Source: Anomaloglossus baeobatrachus
Lineage: Eukaryota > Chordata > Amphibia > Anura > Aromobatidae
DNA: 64,000 bases
Direction of reading: 5' to 3'
Assembly: GCF_048569485.1 (NCBI RefSeq)
Contig: NC_134355.1
Location: forward strand, 656,366,173 to 656,430,172
Of the stretch, positions 46,076 through 57,372 are shown piece by piece. The notes beneath the pieces are model-generated. The model was given only the letters and a program-made list of their open reading frames with translations, made no database searches and was not told the DNA's origin. A program made the translations under genes and the position numbers. Within the stretch, counting starts at the first letter, position 1. The number at the start of each line of letters is the position of its first letter.

Positions 46076-47296
46076 TGTAGCACCCCTGAACACCTCAGGG
46101 TGCTACAAGGTTCTGCATTTCCACCAGGATGCAGGGCCTACCCACTTAGGGACCCAGAACCCCAGTTCCGGTAACACCAAGAACCCAGGTAATCCCAGTT
46201 ACCCCAACAAATCCCCCTATACAATGGTACCCAGCTAGGGTGGGACCATGAATGGCCGCCTAGAGGTGGAGTCACTCCAGTCCACTAGTTGACCAGGTGG
46301 GAGGGGCAGACTGTGGAGAGAAGTCAGAAGTCAGTCTAAAGGCCCCATCACACACAGAGATAAATCTTTGGCAGATCTGTGGTTGCAGTGAAATCATCAA
46401 CATATTGTTCCATTTGTACACAGCCACAAACCTGGCACTGATTGTCCACAATTTCACTGCAACCACAGATCTGGCGCAGATTTATCTCTGTGTGTGACAG
46501 GGCCTTAAGTCGAGTGAAGGTGGAGGATGTGACTGAGGAGCATCCTGACTCGGGTTAACGGTGACCTGGTATCCAGGAGAGGTGGTTGCCGGTGGAGTGC
46601 TCCTGGAACTACGCACCGACGGGGTACAGGACCCTAGGACAGGAAAGAGTTTAAGGCCGACCTGTTAACACCTGCACAGCAACGGGGGCCATCAAGGAGC
46701 TCGCTGACCCTAAACACCCGAAGACTCAGTAGCAAAGGGAGAATCGGGGACAGGACCAGAGACTCCAACCCCATAGGGTTCACGCTACCGTCAGGCGGAC
46801 AGAGGTGGACAAACCACAGATCGGGGACCCCCAGTGTTCCATACCACGGGGACCCACTTACCAGAGACTGGTGCAGGGGAAGACGGTACCAGAGAACCAG
46901 ACTGGCACTGGGACGAAGGGGACCTGTAGGCGAAACCAGACGGCCTCTGGCAACCAGTTAATACCCGAAAAGTGAGTAAACCAGTTGCACTGAATACCTA
47001 TCTGGACTCCTTCTTCCGATGTCTACTGCACCATACACCTGCTAGGGCAATACCCGACTGGCAGAGGGCCCAAGTCATCAGAGCTGCACATTCTATCAGC
47101 CCCAGCAAAACCTGCAGCTGTGGCTCCCTACACTTAAGCGCATCACCGCAAGTGGCGTCACAAATAACTTTATTCATAAATCCCCTGTAAATATCCCTCA
47201 TTACAAAAAGGGACCAGAGCACAGAACCGGGTAACGGCCACCCTCGTGACACTCCCAATAGAGACACTGCCCGGGACAGAGTACCTGGGTGCTACA
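46076..47296 (-). mobile_element. solo LTR-like fossil (copy 8) carrying a nested MITE
   Basis: TTAT direct repeats at 46,072-46,075 and 47,297-47,300. The ends are exact 10-bp inverted repeats, TGTAGCACCC and GGGTGCTACA. On the - strand AATAAA (plus TTTATT at 47,169) precedes the box GTGACGCCACTTGCGG, 122 bp from that end. The opposite end (46,076-46,107) is the best hairpin of the family: a 13-bp stem, TGTAGCACCC(C)TGA with TCAGGGTGCTACA, with one bulge. The length is 1,052 bp without the nested MITE and its duplicated TAA. Confidence 0.82.
46340..46505. mobile_element. foldback Harbinger-type MITE, 166 bp, nested in an LTR-like element
   Basis: Arms of about 55 bp start AGGCCCCATCACACACAGAG and mirror at the right as CTCTGTGTGTGACAGGGCCT, with a central unpaired stretch of about 50 bp. 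TAA lies on both sides (46,337-46,339 and 46,506-46,508). Confidence 0.87.
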
Positions 47297-47300
47297 TTAT

Positions 47301-48216
47301 TCTCCCTGCAGCTGTTCACCGCCAGTCATTGAGGCAGTACAAGGAACTGTTAGTCACCACTCGGTATACAGTGAGCATGGCTGTAATGTATCACATTGAT
47401 TGACAGTGTGTTTGTACAGAGCAGGCTGTCAATCAATGTGCCAAGGAGTGATGATTGGATAGAAAGTATCTGTACCCCAATGAGCGTAAGGGAGCGGCTG
47501 CAGGGAGAAAAAAAAAATTAATTATTTCCCTTCTGTTGCTCTTTATCAGTTTTACATAATATAAACGTAATTAACTTGCGTATTCCGACTATGTCTGCTG
47601 GTAAATAGGCATTTTGGAGGTTACAGGTTCCCTTTAAAGGGAGCCTATAATTGGATCTGGGGTTTAGGCAGCATGAATCTAATGACAGGTTATATTTTGC
47701 TGTTGTAGTTGAATGTTTGTACCATTTTTAGTATCACAATGTTTGGTGCCTTCAATGATGCCCTGAAACGCGTTAGTACTTTTTTTGCCATTGATATTGC
47801 TACTTTGAATCCGAATTTTGGACATACTACTTTATGTTACCCTGATTATTTTGATATCTTTACCTAGAGTGAACAAGCCTGTAAAATGCCAGTGTTACAT
47901 TGGTATTTTGTGCCTGGACCCCGATCTGTATCGCGGTGAGCACCACGTCGCTCTTTGCTATTTACCTATAATTTGTTCAGAATCGGGAAATAATTGTGAG
48001 CAGATGGAGGAGACATCTGTGTTTGTTCTGTTCTTTTTATTATCGATGCTTTGATTTCTCCCCTGAAGACACAGAACATGTCCATGTCCAACATGACGAC
48101 TCCCAGCGTGAACTGACAACAGGAGTGGTCACCTGGATGTGACTGCATCACAAAGACCACTGTTGTCACAGGGGTACTCGGTCATCAGAACTAACTGCAG
48201 GGGGAGCTCACGGGAC
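47301..48216. other. unrecognised intergenic sequence
   Basis: No gene. The back-to-back junction TTCCCTTTAAAGGGAGCC at about 47,627-47,644 looks like two ends of TTAA-type MITEs meeting at one TTAA, but the partner ends were not found. A GAAACGCGTT phrase at 47,765 resembles text near 36,240. Confidence 0.35.
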
Positions 48217-48899
48217 TCATCACCTTCATGGAATCATCACCTTCATGGAATCACCTTCATGGAATCATCACCTTCATGGGTTCATTACCTTCATGGGTTC
48301 ATTACCTTCATGGAATCATCACCTTCATGGGTTCATTACCTTCATGGAAGCATCACCTTCATGGAATCATCACCTTCATGGGTTCATTACCTTCATGGGT
48401 TCATTACCTTCATGGAATCATCACCTTCATGGAATCATCACTTTCATGGGTTCATCACCTTCATGGGTTCATTACCTTCATGGGTTCATCACCTTCATGG
48501 GTTCATCACCTTCATGGAATCATCACCTTCATGGAATCATCACCTTAATGGGTTCATCACCTTCATGAAATCATCACCTTCATGGGTTCATCACCTTCAT
48601 GGAATCATCACCTTTATAGGTTCATCACCTTCATGGAATCATCACCTTCATGGGTTCATTACCTTCATGGGTTCATCACCTTCATGGAATCATTACCTTC
48701 ATGGGTTCATTACCTTCATGGAATCATCACCTTCATGGGTTCATCACCTTCATGGGTTCATCACCTTCATGGGATTCATCACCTTCATGGGTTCATCACC
48801 TTCATGGAATCATCACCTTCATGGGTTCATCACCTTCATGGGTTCATCACCTTCATGGGTTCATCACCTTCATGGGTTCATCACCTTCATGGAATCATC
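48217..48899 (+). repeat. 17-bp minisatellite, about 40 copies
   Basis: Units of 17 bp, (A/T)TCATCACCTTCATGG(G/A), run for 683 bp, then stop at the LTR-like element and resume for two units at 50,268-50,297. The unit is not a multiple of three and contains no stop in any forward frame, so all three frames stay open and encode the same HHLHGFITFMGSSPSWV-like 17-residue repeat. Confidence 0.95.
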
Positions 48900-50267
48900 T
48901 GGAGCACACCACAAGACCTGGGGGGATATTCGTCGCCGGGTCAGTGAAGGGGTCAGGGGGATGTCACGGGTTGCCTGCCCGGTTTCGTGGTGTCCATGGA
49001 AGGGATGAATGGATGAGGGAAGATGAGGGTAGTAGTGGATGAGGGTGAGGAGGATAATTGTCTTTGTGACGCCATCTGTGATACCCAGACAGGGATTAGC
49101 CACCGCTGCTGTCGCTGTCCTCAGGGGCAGATTTTAGTAGCAGCAAAGATGGTTTCTGCTCCCCACAGGTGGAGTGGGCCCCGGGGAGGATGAGGAGGGG
49201 AGTAGTAGCCATTGGCACCGAAGCGCGGGGCACCAGCAATCAAAAGGCTGAGTCAGCTGCTGCGGTTCCAGGTGTTTACTCACTGTTCCAGTGCAGTTTG
49301 GCGTACAGGTCACCGCCATGGTGAGCTCCAGCCAATCCCGGTTACGTTAAAAGGCAGCCATCAGTATTTTGAAAGTGTCCTTTCTAAAGGGTGCTTTACA
49401 CCCTGCGACATCGCTAATGATATATCGTCGGGGTCAATGTCGTTAGTGATGAACATCCGGCGCTGTTAGCGACATCGCAGCGTGTGACACCAAGGAGCAA
49501 CGATCAACGTTCGCAAAAACGGCAAAAATCGTTGATCTTTAACACGTCGCTCCTTTTCATATCATCGTTGGTGGTGCATGCCGCTGGTTGTTCGTCGTTC
49601 ATGCGGCAGCACACATCGCTATGTCTGACACTGCAGGAAAGACGAACATCTCCTTACCTGCGTCCACCGGCAATAAGGAAGGAAGGAGGTGGGCGGAATG
49701 TTCCGGCCGCTCATCTCCTCCCCTCCTCTGCTATTGGGCGGCCGCTTAGTGGCGCCGAACGCACCTCCCCCTTGGAGGAGGGATTGTTCGGCGGTCACAG
49801 CGACGTCGCTGAAAAGGTATGTGCATGTGACGCTGCCGTAGTGATAATGTTCACTACGGTAGCGATCACCAAATGTCGCACGAACGACGTGGGCAGGTGC
49901 TATCGCTAGCCGCAGGCCCTCTAAAAGAATAAAAAGAAGAAGAGAGTGGTGTCGGGTCACCAGAACTGAAGTCCTGGCTTGACTGACTGGCTTAGTGTCC
50001 AGGTGGCTCCTACTTCTACCCCAAGTGAAACCCGCCCCCCAAGTGGTTGTCCTAGTGACCAGGAAAGTCCAATGCCTCGTGATGGCCACCCCCGTCTACC
50101 CTAGTCCGTCTACCCTAGTCCAGCTACCCAGTGAGAAGGCTCCTAGGCTGTATGAAAAGTGTAAATGTGGAAACACCGGTGATTAACCACCTCCTTACCC
50201 GAGATAAATACTGCAGCTTAAATGAGCTGCAGTAACCTGTGGCGACTGAAGCCTCAGGGGTGCCACA
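48900..50267 (+). mobile_element. solo LTR-like fossil (copy 9) inside a minisatellite, with nested MITE
   Basis: It starts TGGAGCACACC and ends GGGTGCCACA, between CATC (48,896-48,899) and TATC (50,268-50,271). The minisatellite reading resumes exactly after it, so the empty site can be read. The box GTGACGCCATCTGTG is at about 49,067. The end hairpin pairs TGTGGC (50,238) with GCCACA and CTGA with TCAG. Without the MITE and its duplicated TAA it is about 831 bp, so it is shorter than its relatives. Confidence 0.75.
49388..49921. mobile_element. Harbinger-type MITE, 534 bp, nested in an LTR-like element
   Basis: TAA at 49,385-49,387 and 49,922-49,924 flanks moderately diverged inverted ends (AGGGTGCTTTACACC and a GCTAGCCGCAGGCCCTC end). 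Interior blocks with AGCGACGTCGCTG and CACTACGGTAGCG match the elements at 31,674 and 51,246. Confidence 0.75.
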
Positions 50268-50454
50268 TATCACCTTCATGGACTCATCACCTTCATGCCC
50301 AGTCAGACTTGCTGTGAGAAGATTTACCTGTGTGTAATTAATTATTAACGGTGAATTAGAATCAAAATCATTAACCAAATCAGAGCTGGATTCCAAATCA
50401 CCCCAAAAAAAAATCATAGTAAAAATGGAAATCACAGGAGGATCTCATTTATGT

Positions 50455-51900
50455 GAATATGGTGCATGACAGCTCACAATGAGAGTCGGCATTGAGCATA
50501 GCCACAAGCATCTGTATGTACCATATGGCCACGCTCCTGATGAGACGGTGGATGTTGTCCGGTGAAATCTACTCCCAGACCTGTATCAGGACAACCGTTG
50601 TCCTATTTGGCCATGTTGGATGCACCAATACATTATGTCCCAGAGGTTCTTGATTGGATTCAGTTTTAGGAGAGGTGAAGGTCATTCAATGACATCAATG
50701 CCTTCATTATCTACACAACCTGCCTAAAGGCTATGGACACACGAGGCCGGTGTTGTCCTGCCCCAGGGGAAACTCACTACACCATCGTAAGTTCCAAAAA
50801 TGAGGATTTTATCCTTGTACCGAAGATTCAGGCAAATATTAGGTATCATGTGCCACCCCAGACCATCACTGACCCACCGCCAAGCACGTCATGTAGGATG
50901 ATGTTGCAGGCAATGGCTTCAAATTTTCATGTTTATCATGTGCTCTGTGTGAAGTTGTTTCCATCTGTGAAAGGAACAAGAGCCAATGATGGATCTACCA
51001 ATTCTGTATTGAACACCGCACTGAGCTGGGCTGTGAACACAGGTCCTATTCCAGGACGACGGGCTCTCATTGAACTTGTCACTTTTTGTTTGGTCAGAAG
51101 CATGCACTCTAGTAGCCGCTCGTGACCATTTGGTAGGGTTCTGGTGCACCTCATGTTCTCCCTGCACAAGCAGTCCTGCTGCGCGGTTGATAACATTGTA
51201 CACACATGGGTATAGCTGGTGCTCTTTATGTAACTATCCATGTAAAGGCCGCTTTACACGCTGCGATATCGCTAGCGAGCTTACCCGCCCCCGTCGTTTG
51301 TGCGTCACGGGCAAATTGCTGCCCGTGGCGCACAATATCGCCAACACCCGTCACACGTACTTACCTTCCTAGCGACGTCGCTGTGGCCGGCGAACAACCT
51401 CTTTGTTAAGGGGGAGGTTCGTGCGGTGTCACAGCGACATCACAGAGCGGCCGACCAATAGAAGCGGAGGGGCGGAGACCAGCCGCAATAACAACACGCC
51501 CACCTCGTTATTGGAGGACGCAGGTAAGCTGTTGTTCATCGTTCCCGGGGTGTCACACGTAGCGATGTGTGCTGCCTCAGGAACGACGAACAACCTGTGT
51601 CCACAACGACCAACGAGATTTTGAAAATGAACGACGTGTCAACGATTAGGTATGTTTGATCGTTAACACTCGCTCTGAGCTGTTACACGCAACGACGTAG
51701 CTAACGACACCGGATGTGCGTCACGAATTCCGTGACCCTGACGATATCTCGTTAGCGATATCGTTGTGTGTAAACGGGCCTTAAGTGTCTGCTCACTACT
51801 TTTGAGACTGTGCTGGGATACACATTATACCGACCTGAAATGACACAAATGGATGTGCCATTTTGGAGGAGCTGGATGCTCTGCACATTCTGCATCACAC
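50455..51900 (-). mobile_element. decayed Tc1/mariner-type transposon split by a MITE
   Basis: On the - strand, pieces of a transposase frame appear with many breaks. They include a CRENMRCTRTLPNGHERLLE-like segment and, further down, text equivalent to the common vertebrate element whose + strand carries CTCCTGATGAGACGGTGGAT, CTCCCAGACCTG and ACCATCACTGACCCACCGCC. The Harbinger-type MITE at 51,246-51,781 interrupts it. Terminal repeats were not identified, so the edges are approximate. Confidence 0.55.
51246..51781. mobile_element. Harbinger-type MITE, 536 bp
   Basis: TAA at 51,243-51,245 and 51,782-51,784. The inverted ends AGGCCGCTTTACACGCTGCG and AACGATATCGCTAACGAG-complement pair over about 35 bp with several mismatches. 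The interior shares CCGACCAATAGAAGCGGAGG and AGCGACGTCGCTGTGGCCGG with the element at 31,674. Confidence 0.86.
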
Positions 51901-52104
51901 TACAAGTAGGAACAAGAACATGAGCAAAACAAGAGAAGAATCAGTCATGAAGGATCAGGAGAGAGGAATTGTCCATGACCATCAACTGCACCTGTTTTCT
52001 GTTCCCCTCCAGTGCTCCTGTTACTTTCATTTGCACAAAAACGGATGATTGATTCACAAATGACTTCTGCCTCCAGACAGGACACATTGGTATCTCTGAC
52101 AGTA
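51901..52104. other. no feature recognised
   Basis: Possible outer end of the decayed Tc1/mariner element; nothing definite. Confidence 0.3.
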
Positions 52105-53150
52105 CAAGAATGTACTACTATAATACTGCTCCTATGTACAAGAATATAACTACTATAATACTGCTCCTATGTACAAGAATATAACTACTGTAATACTGCT
52201 CCCTATGTACAAGAATATAACTATTATAATACTGCCCCCTATGTACAAGAATATAACTACTATAATACTGCCCCTATGTACAAGAATATAACTACTATAA
52301 TACTGCCCGCTATGTACAAGAATATAACTACTGTAATACTGCCCGCTATGTACAAGAATATAACTACTATAACACTGCCCCTATGTACAAGAATATAACT
52401 ACTATAATACTGCCCCTATGTACAAGAATATAACTACTATAATACTGCTCCTATGTACAAGAATATAACTACTATAATACTGCTCCTATGTACAAGAATA
52501 TAACTACTATAATACTGCCCCTATGTATAAAAATATAACTACTAGAATACTGCCCCTATGTATAAGAATATAACTACTATAATACTGCCCCTATGTACAA
52601 GAATATAACTGCTATAATACTGCTCCTATGTACAAGAATATAACTACTATAATACTGCCCCTATGTGCAAGAATATAACTACTATAATACTGCTCCTATG
52701 TACAAGAATATAACTACTATAATACTGCCCCTATGTATAAGAATATAACTACTATAATACTGCCCCTATGTATAAGAATATAACTACTATAATACTGCTC
52801 CTATGTATAAGAATATAACTACTATAATACTGCCCCTATGTATAATAATATAACTACTATAATACTGCCCCTATGTATAAGAATATAACTACTATAATAC
52901 TGCCCCTATGTATAAGAATATAACTACTATAATACTGCCCCTATGTATAAGAATATAACTACTATAATACTGCCCCTATGTACAAGAATATAACTATTAT
53001 AATACTGCCCCTATGTATAAGAATATAACTACTATAATACTGCCCCTATGTACAAGAACATAACTACTATAATACTGCCTCTATGTACAAGAATATAACT
53101 ACTATAATACTGGTCGCTATGTACAATAGTATAACTAATATAATACCATC
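52105..53150 (-). repeat. 35-bp minisatellite, about 30 copies, inverted relative to the first array
   Basis: Units CTGCTCCTATGTACAAGAAT followed by ATAACTACTATAATA are the exact reverse complement of the unit at 13,083-14,475. Variants such as TATGTATAAGAATA cluster in the second half (52,525-53,035), showing local homogenisation. Confidence 0.97.
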
Positions 53151-54574
53151 TTGTATATAAAATATAAACGGGATCTGAGATACAGATGGAGTAACTTTGG
53201 CCTCCCTTATTGGGTGTTTTTCTGTACAATGTGTGAACATAAATGACAGGAGATTTATTGTTTAAATTAAATTTTTATTATAAAAATATATCAGAAGAGT
53301 CTGAAAAATCTCCAGTGGTTACATCCTTTTCCTAGAAGTAAAGCTCTTCACCATAGAAAACATAGACAATCTGTGCTTCTTCATTTCTCAGTGAAGACAT
53401 ATATTAGACCCCCCACCACATTAAATACCCCCAAATCTGCGCTTTTATAGAGTACAAAACATTACAGATTCTTTACAATTAGCTTTTAACGAGTAAAATC
53501 AGATAATCAGGAACAGGCAAAGACACGTAGATCATCATAGCTGGGGACAAGTTACTGCTGCGCCTGTTATATCTGGTGATTTCCCATTGATCACTATGGC
53601 CATTCTGCTCCAAAATCCACATTTTTCATTGTTGGGGGGAAAAAGCAACATGATAATTCCTGGGGCATTTCTGCATCAAAAACAGCTTGAAATAGGACTA
53701 TTAAATGATAAAAACCAGAGGAAAGGCCTCATAAATAAATACATCAAATTGTAAACCGCGCTAAAACTTGTTTAACAGTAAAAATCTGCTCCAAAATCCA
53801 CACCAAAAACCGCTTCAAATCTTCTATAGGGGCATATTCACACAGATTTATTTTTTACATGCATTTCAGACTGAATCTGCTTCAAGTTTTTTCCAATTAA
53901 GGTGTTGAAAACCTCAAAGAGGTAATAAAAAAACCCTCAAACTTTTGTTGATTGAGATTCCTCGAGGAATCCACGTGATTGCAACTTGAAATTGTCAAGT
54001 CAAAGGAACTGCAAGAACCATGTGGAATACAAAAACTTATAAGAAAAACGTCTTCAAAACCGTGTCAAGAAACTCTTTGAAAACCTCATGTCTGATCAAA
54101 AAAAAACACGTGGATTCCAAACGTGGATTTCTATCGTCAGATTTGGCCACTGGAAAACCAAGCATGTTGATGTGGATTTAGAAGCGCATCCTCCTTAAAA
54201 TACAAGTTGAAAACGTCTTCAAATACTCTTCCTATTGATTTCAGTGGGAAATAACTGTTCATACAAAGATTATTTCCTTTTTATTTTTCCATGAGGTTTT
54301 GAAAACCTTCACCTCTTTGATGAAGATTCCTGCTCGAAACTTAAGAGATGGGTGGATCAATTTGTGGGACCCTGGTCCATCCTACAGGTCATCTTACCGA
54401 CTCATAGGATGGATCAGGGTCCCACAAATCGATCCACCTGTCTCCATATTTTGAGCAGATTCTGCCAAGAATCTACATCAAAGAAGTGAACGTTTTCAAA
54501 ACCTCATGGAAAAAAAAAGGAAATTTTCCTCGACTACTGCTGCCATTTGGGAAGATCACAAATCTCTCACTTTA
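53151..54574. repeat. old foldback-like region with a strong 34-bp hairpin
   Basis: Phrases such as CTGCTCCAAAATCCACA (53,608) and its complement TGTGGATTTTGGAGCAGA (55,068) face each other across about 1.45 kb. AAAACCTCATG and CGTGGATT motifs recur between them. At 54,351-54,438 a 34-bp inverted repeat with two mismatches surrounds a 20-bp loop. This may be one large decayed foldback element that also contains the MITE at 54,575. There is no gene. Confidence 0.45.
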
Positions 54575-54915
54575 GGCTATGTGACCACGCTGCGGAAAAT
54601 GCGCGGATTTTTCGAAAATCTGCAGCTCAGGCACTTCCCAGCCATTTTTAAGGCATTTTGGAAATGCTGTGCCCACGCTGCGGATTTTTCCGCAGCGGAT
54701 TTCGTGCGGATTTTGATCCGGAAAAATCTGCAACATGTCAATTATTGTTGCGGATTTTCATCTGGATTTTGGCTTTAAAATTGGGAAAGAAAAAAAAAAT
54801 CCGCACCAAAATCCGCGGCAAATCCGCACCTTTGAAAAGGTGCGGATGTTGCGGGAAAGCTGCGGATTTTGATGCAGAAAAATCCGCAGCTACATTCTCC
54901 CGTGGACACATAGCC
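54575..54915. mobile_element. Harbinger-type MITE, 341 bp
   Basis: TTA at 54,572-54,574 and 54,916-54,918. Ends GGCTATGTGACCACGCTGCGG and TGGACACATAGCC. It has the same AAATCCGC-rich interior as the nested copy at 34,304-34,669. Confidence 0.88.
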
Positions 54916-55442
54916 TTACAGGATTCCTCGACGCGTTTTTGGTTGGCCAGTAAGAGTTTTGTGAGCCTCTAGTCCTATGGCCGATGGTCCGGAGTCCGCA
55001 AATCAATCATCCCACATCTGTCAAGTCAAAAGACTGGAAAGAATATTTAAAGTCTTATTTTTATGTGGATTTTGGAGCAGAATCTGCTCCAAAATCCTCG
55101 TAAAGAAAAAAGTATGTGTGAGTGAACCCTAAAAGCAGTACAAGTGCAAACAGTCTGTGACGCTCATCAGTATTCATTGATTTGGCCATTAGATCATTAA
55201 ATTTACGGCCGGCCTTGGGTTACCAGTCTTACAGGGGACAGGTTGCCCTCAAAAATCTCCTACGACATGCCATGTGCAAATAAAACGAGCCGCATAGGGA
55301 CGGCGTACAACGAACATATAAAAAAAATTCTTAGATTTTAGGTCGTACACACTTGGTCTACATCCCTTTATCAATATCCCTCATAAAACCAAATGAAAAA
55401 TCAATAAGGGCCGCAATGTAATTGGCTGCGGGACAAAAAAAA

Positions 55443-55508
<66 letters not shown>
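55443..55508. repeat. (TA)n microsatellite
   Basis: About 30 TA dinucleotides ending in TATGTATGTATG. Confidence 0.95.
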
Positions 55509-55514
<6 letters not shown>

Positions 55515-56648
55515 ATGATTAGATTACTGCTGGCGTAAAGTGTCCATTTTGGCAAGCACTATAATGGTAAGGTGTGGTCTAGGCTTTTCCTAGCGGGAAG
55601 AGAAGGATCAGGCTGCTGGATATTAACATGTCCAATCCTTTTCTGCTCAGGGCAGATAAGCCGCTGACAGATGTTTCTGGCCTCGGCTGACTCTCCTGCC
55701 ATATACATCAGTGCAAATCTGTGATATCCTAATTTCAATAGTCAACATTTATTACCCCCATAACGCGAGGAGCTCCCTACAGTCCATGGGCTAATCAGTG
55801 GCAGAAATTACCAGAATTCATTCCTATATGATTATCACAATGCGAAACCTGCTGATTTACAGTAATTAAGGGACACCTAAGGCCAAACTGAGCAGTGACC
55901 AGAAGTGACCCACTATTGAGGCCTTCTCCATAGATCATCATATAACCTACACAAAGTGCAATGTGCTAAGTTGTCAGTGCCTTAAGGCCTCATACTACAA
56001 GTACCAGCATGCCATGAGAGAAGCACACTAAACTGTATGCAGGAAAGGTCTATGGAAATAGCGCCTCTCTGGTACTGGAACGGGCTCCATTTATGCTGCA
56101 TTGCCAGTGATTCATAGAAAATATGTGAATAAGGAGAGGACAGATCAGGAGTGAAGGCCGCTCCGTACAGGGTTTATAGTATAGCATGACAAGTATAGGG
56201 GGAGAAGAGCTGCTGGAATAATCTAATGCAATCCGCAAAACCTTACAATGACAGCAGTGCAATAAGAGGTCAAGTAAACCACGACTGCTTTGTTTCAAAA
56301 ACAGCGCCCCCCCAGTGCACAGGTTGTGTGTGGTATTGCAGCTTAGGGACGAATCACGGACAGGTGTGACACCATTTCTGTTTTTCTTAATTCTGTACAA
56401 CCGGTTTTCTTTTATGCTCTGTATTACGCCTTAACGTTGGATCACTGCGCTAAGGTGTAACGCAAAATCCTCTAAACCCAACTTGGATGAAAGACGTAAA
56501 TGTCGAGACAGAAGACAATGTCATGTGAAATCAATGACCTCTAATAGCATGCTGGGAGTTGTGGTATAACCCAATGTGCAAACTTAATCTGTGCAAAAAA
56601 ACCTGCCCCCGTAATCTCCCGGCTATTGTACATACTGCAAAAATAATT
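55509..56648. other. no feature recognised in intergenic sequence
   Basis: About 1.1 kb with no recognised repeat and no credible reading frame. It may contain old, undelimited elements. Confidence 0.35.
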
Positions 56649-56652
56649 TTAA

Positions 56653-57368
56653 AGGGAACCTGTCAGGTGCAATATGCACGCAGGACCATGAGCAGTTCTG
56701 GATGCATATTGCTAATCCCGGCCTAACCGTCCCTGTATACAATAGCCTAGATAAAGGGATCTTTAAAAAAATATTTCTAAAGATCCTTTACGATATGCTA
56801 ATGAGGCTAGGGACTAGTCGCAAGGGCGTTACTTCCCTTGGCTAGTTGGCCCCCTTAGCATGTAATCGCACCCAAAGGGGCGTGCTAACATGCTAATCAA
56901 TGCACAGCGTTAGAGGATGGTCGCACTCACTTCTCTGCTCCTATCGTGTCCGAATCCTGGATTGCGACTCAGTGTGCATGATCTCAGACTATCGGTCATG
57001 CGCACTATGAAGCAGGGTGTACACGTCCCGGCTTCAAACTTGTGTAATGTGCATAACCGGAAGTCCAGTATCATGCGCACTGAGCCGAAGTCCAGCGTGA
57101 GAGGTGAGTGAGATCATCCTGTGATGCTGCACATTCATTAGCATGTTAACACTAACATGCTAAGGGAGGGCAGACTAGCCAATGGAAGTAACGCCCTTGC
57201 GACTAGTCCCCGCGCTCATTAGCATATCATAAAGGATATTTAGAAATACTTTTTCTAAAGATCTCTTTATCTATGCTAGTGTATACAGGGACAGTTAGGC
57301 AGGGATTAGCAATATGTACTCAGAACTGCTTGTGGTCCCTGGTGCATATTGGACCTGAAAGGTTCCCT
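56653..57368. mobile_element. TTAA-flanked foldback MITE, 716 bp (copy 2)
   Basis: TTAA at 56,649-56,652 and 57,369-57,372. Inverted ends AGGGAACCTGTCAGGTGC and a GGACCTGAAAGGTTCCCT end. Inverted homology continues inward (for example GCGACTAGTCCC on one arm and GGGACTAGTCGC on the other). Its outer 12 bp equal those of the element at 24,783, but the interiors differ. Confidence 0.85.
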
Positions 57369-57372
57369 TTAA

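Noticed and set aside
48139-49008. 289-codon + strand frame with a repeated HHLHGFITFMGSSPSWV-like motif
   Set aside because: It is a 17-bp minisatellite that happens to lack stops in all forward frames. All three frames give the same repeat, and it runs into an LTR-like element.
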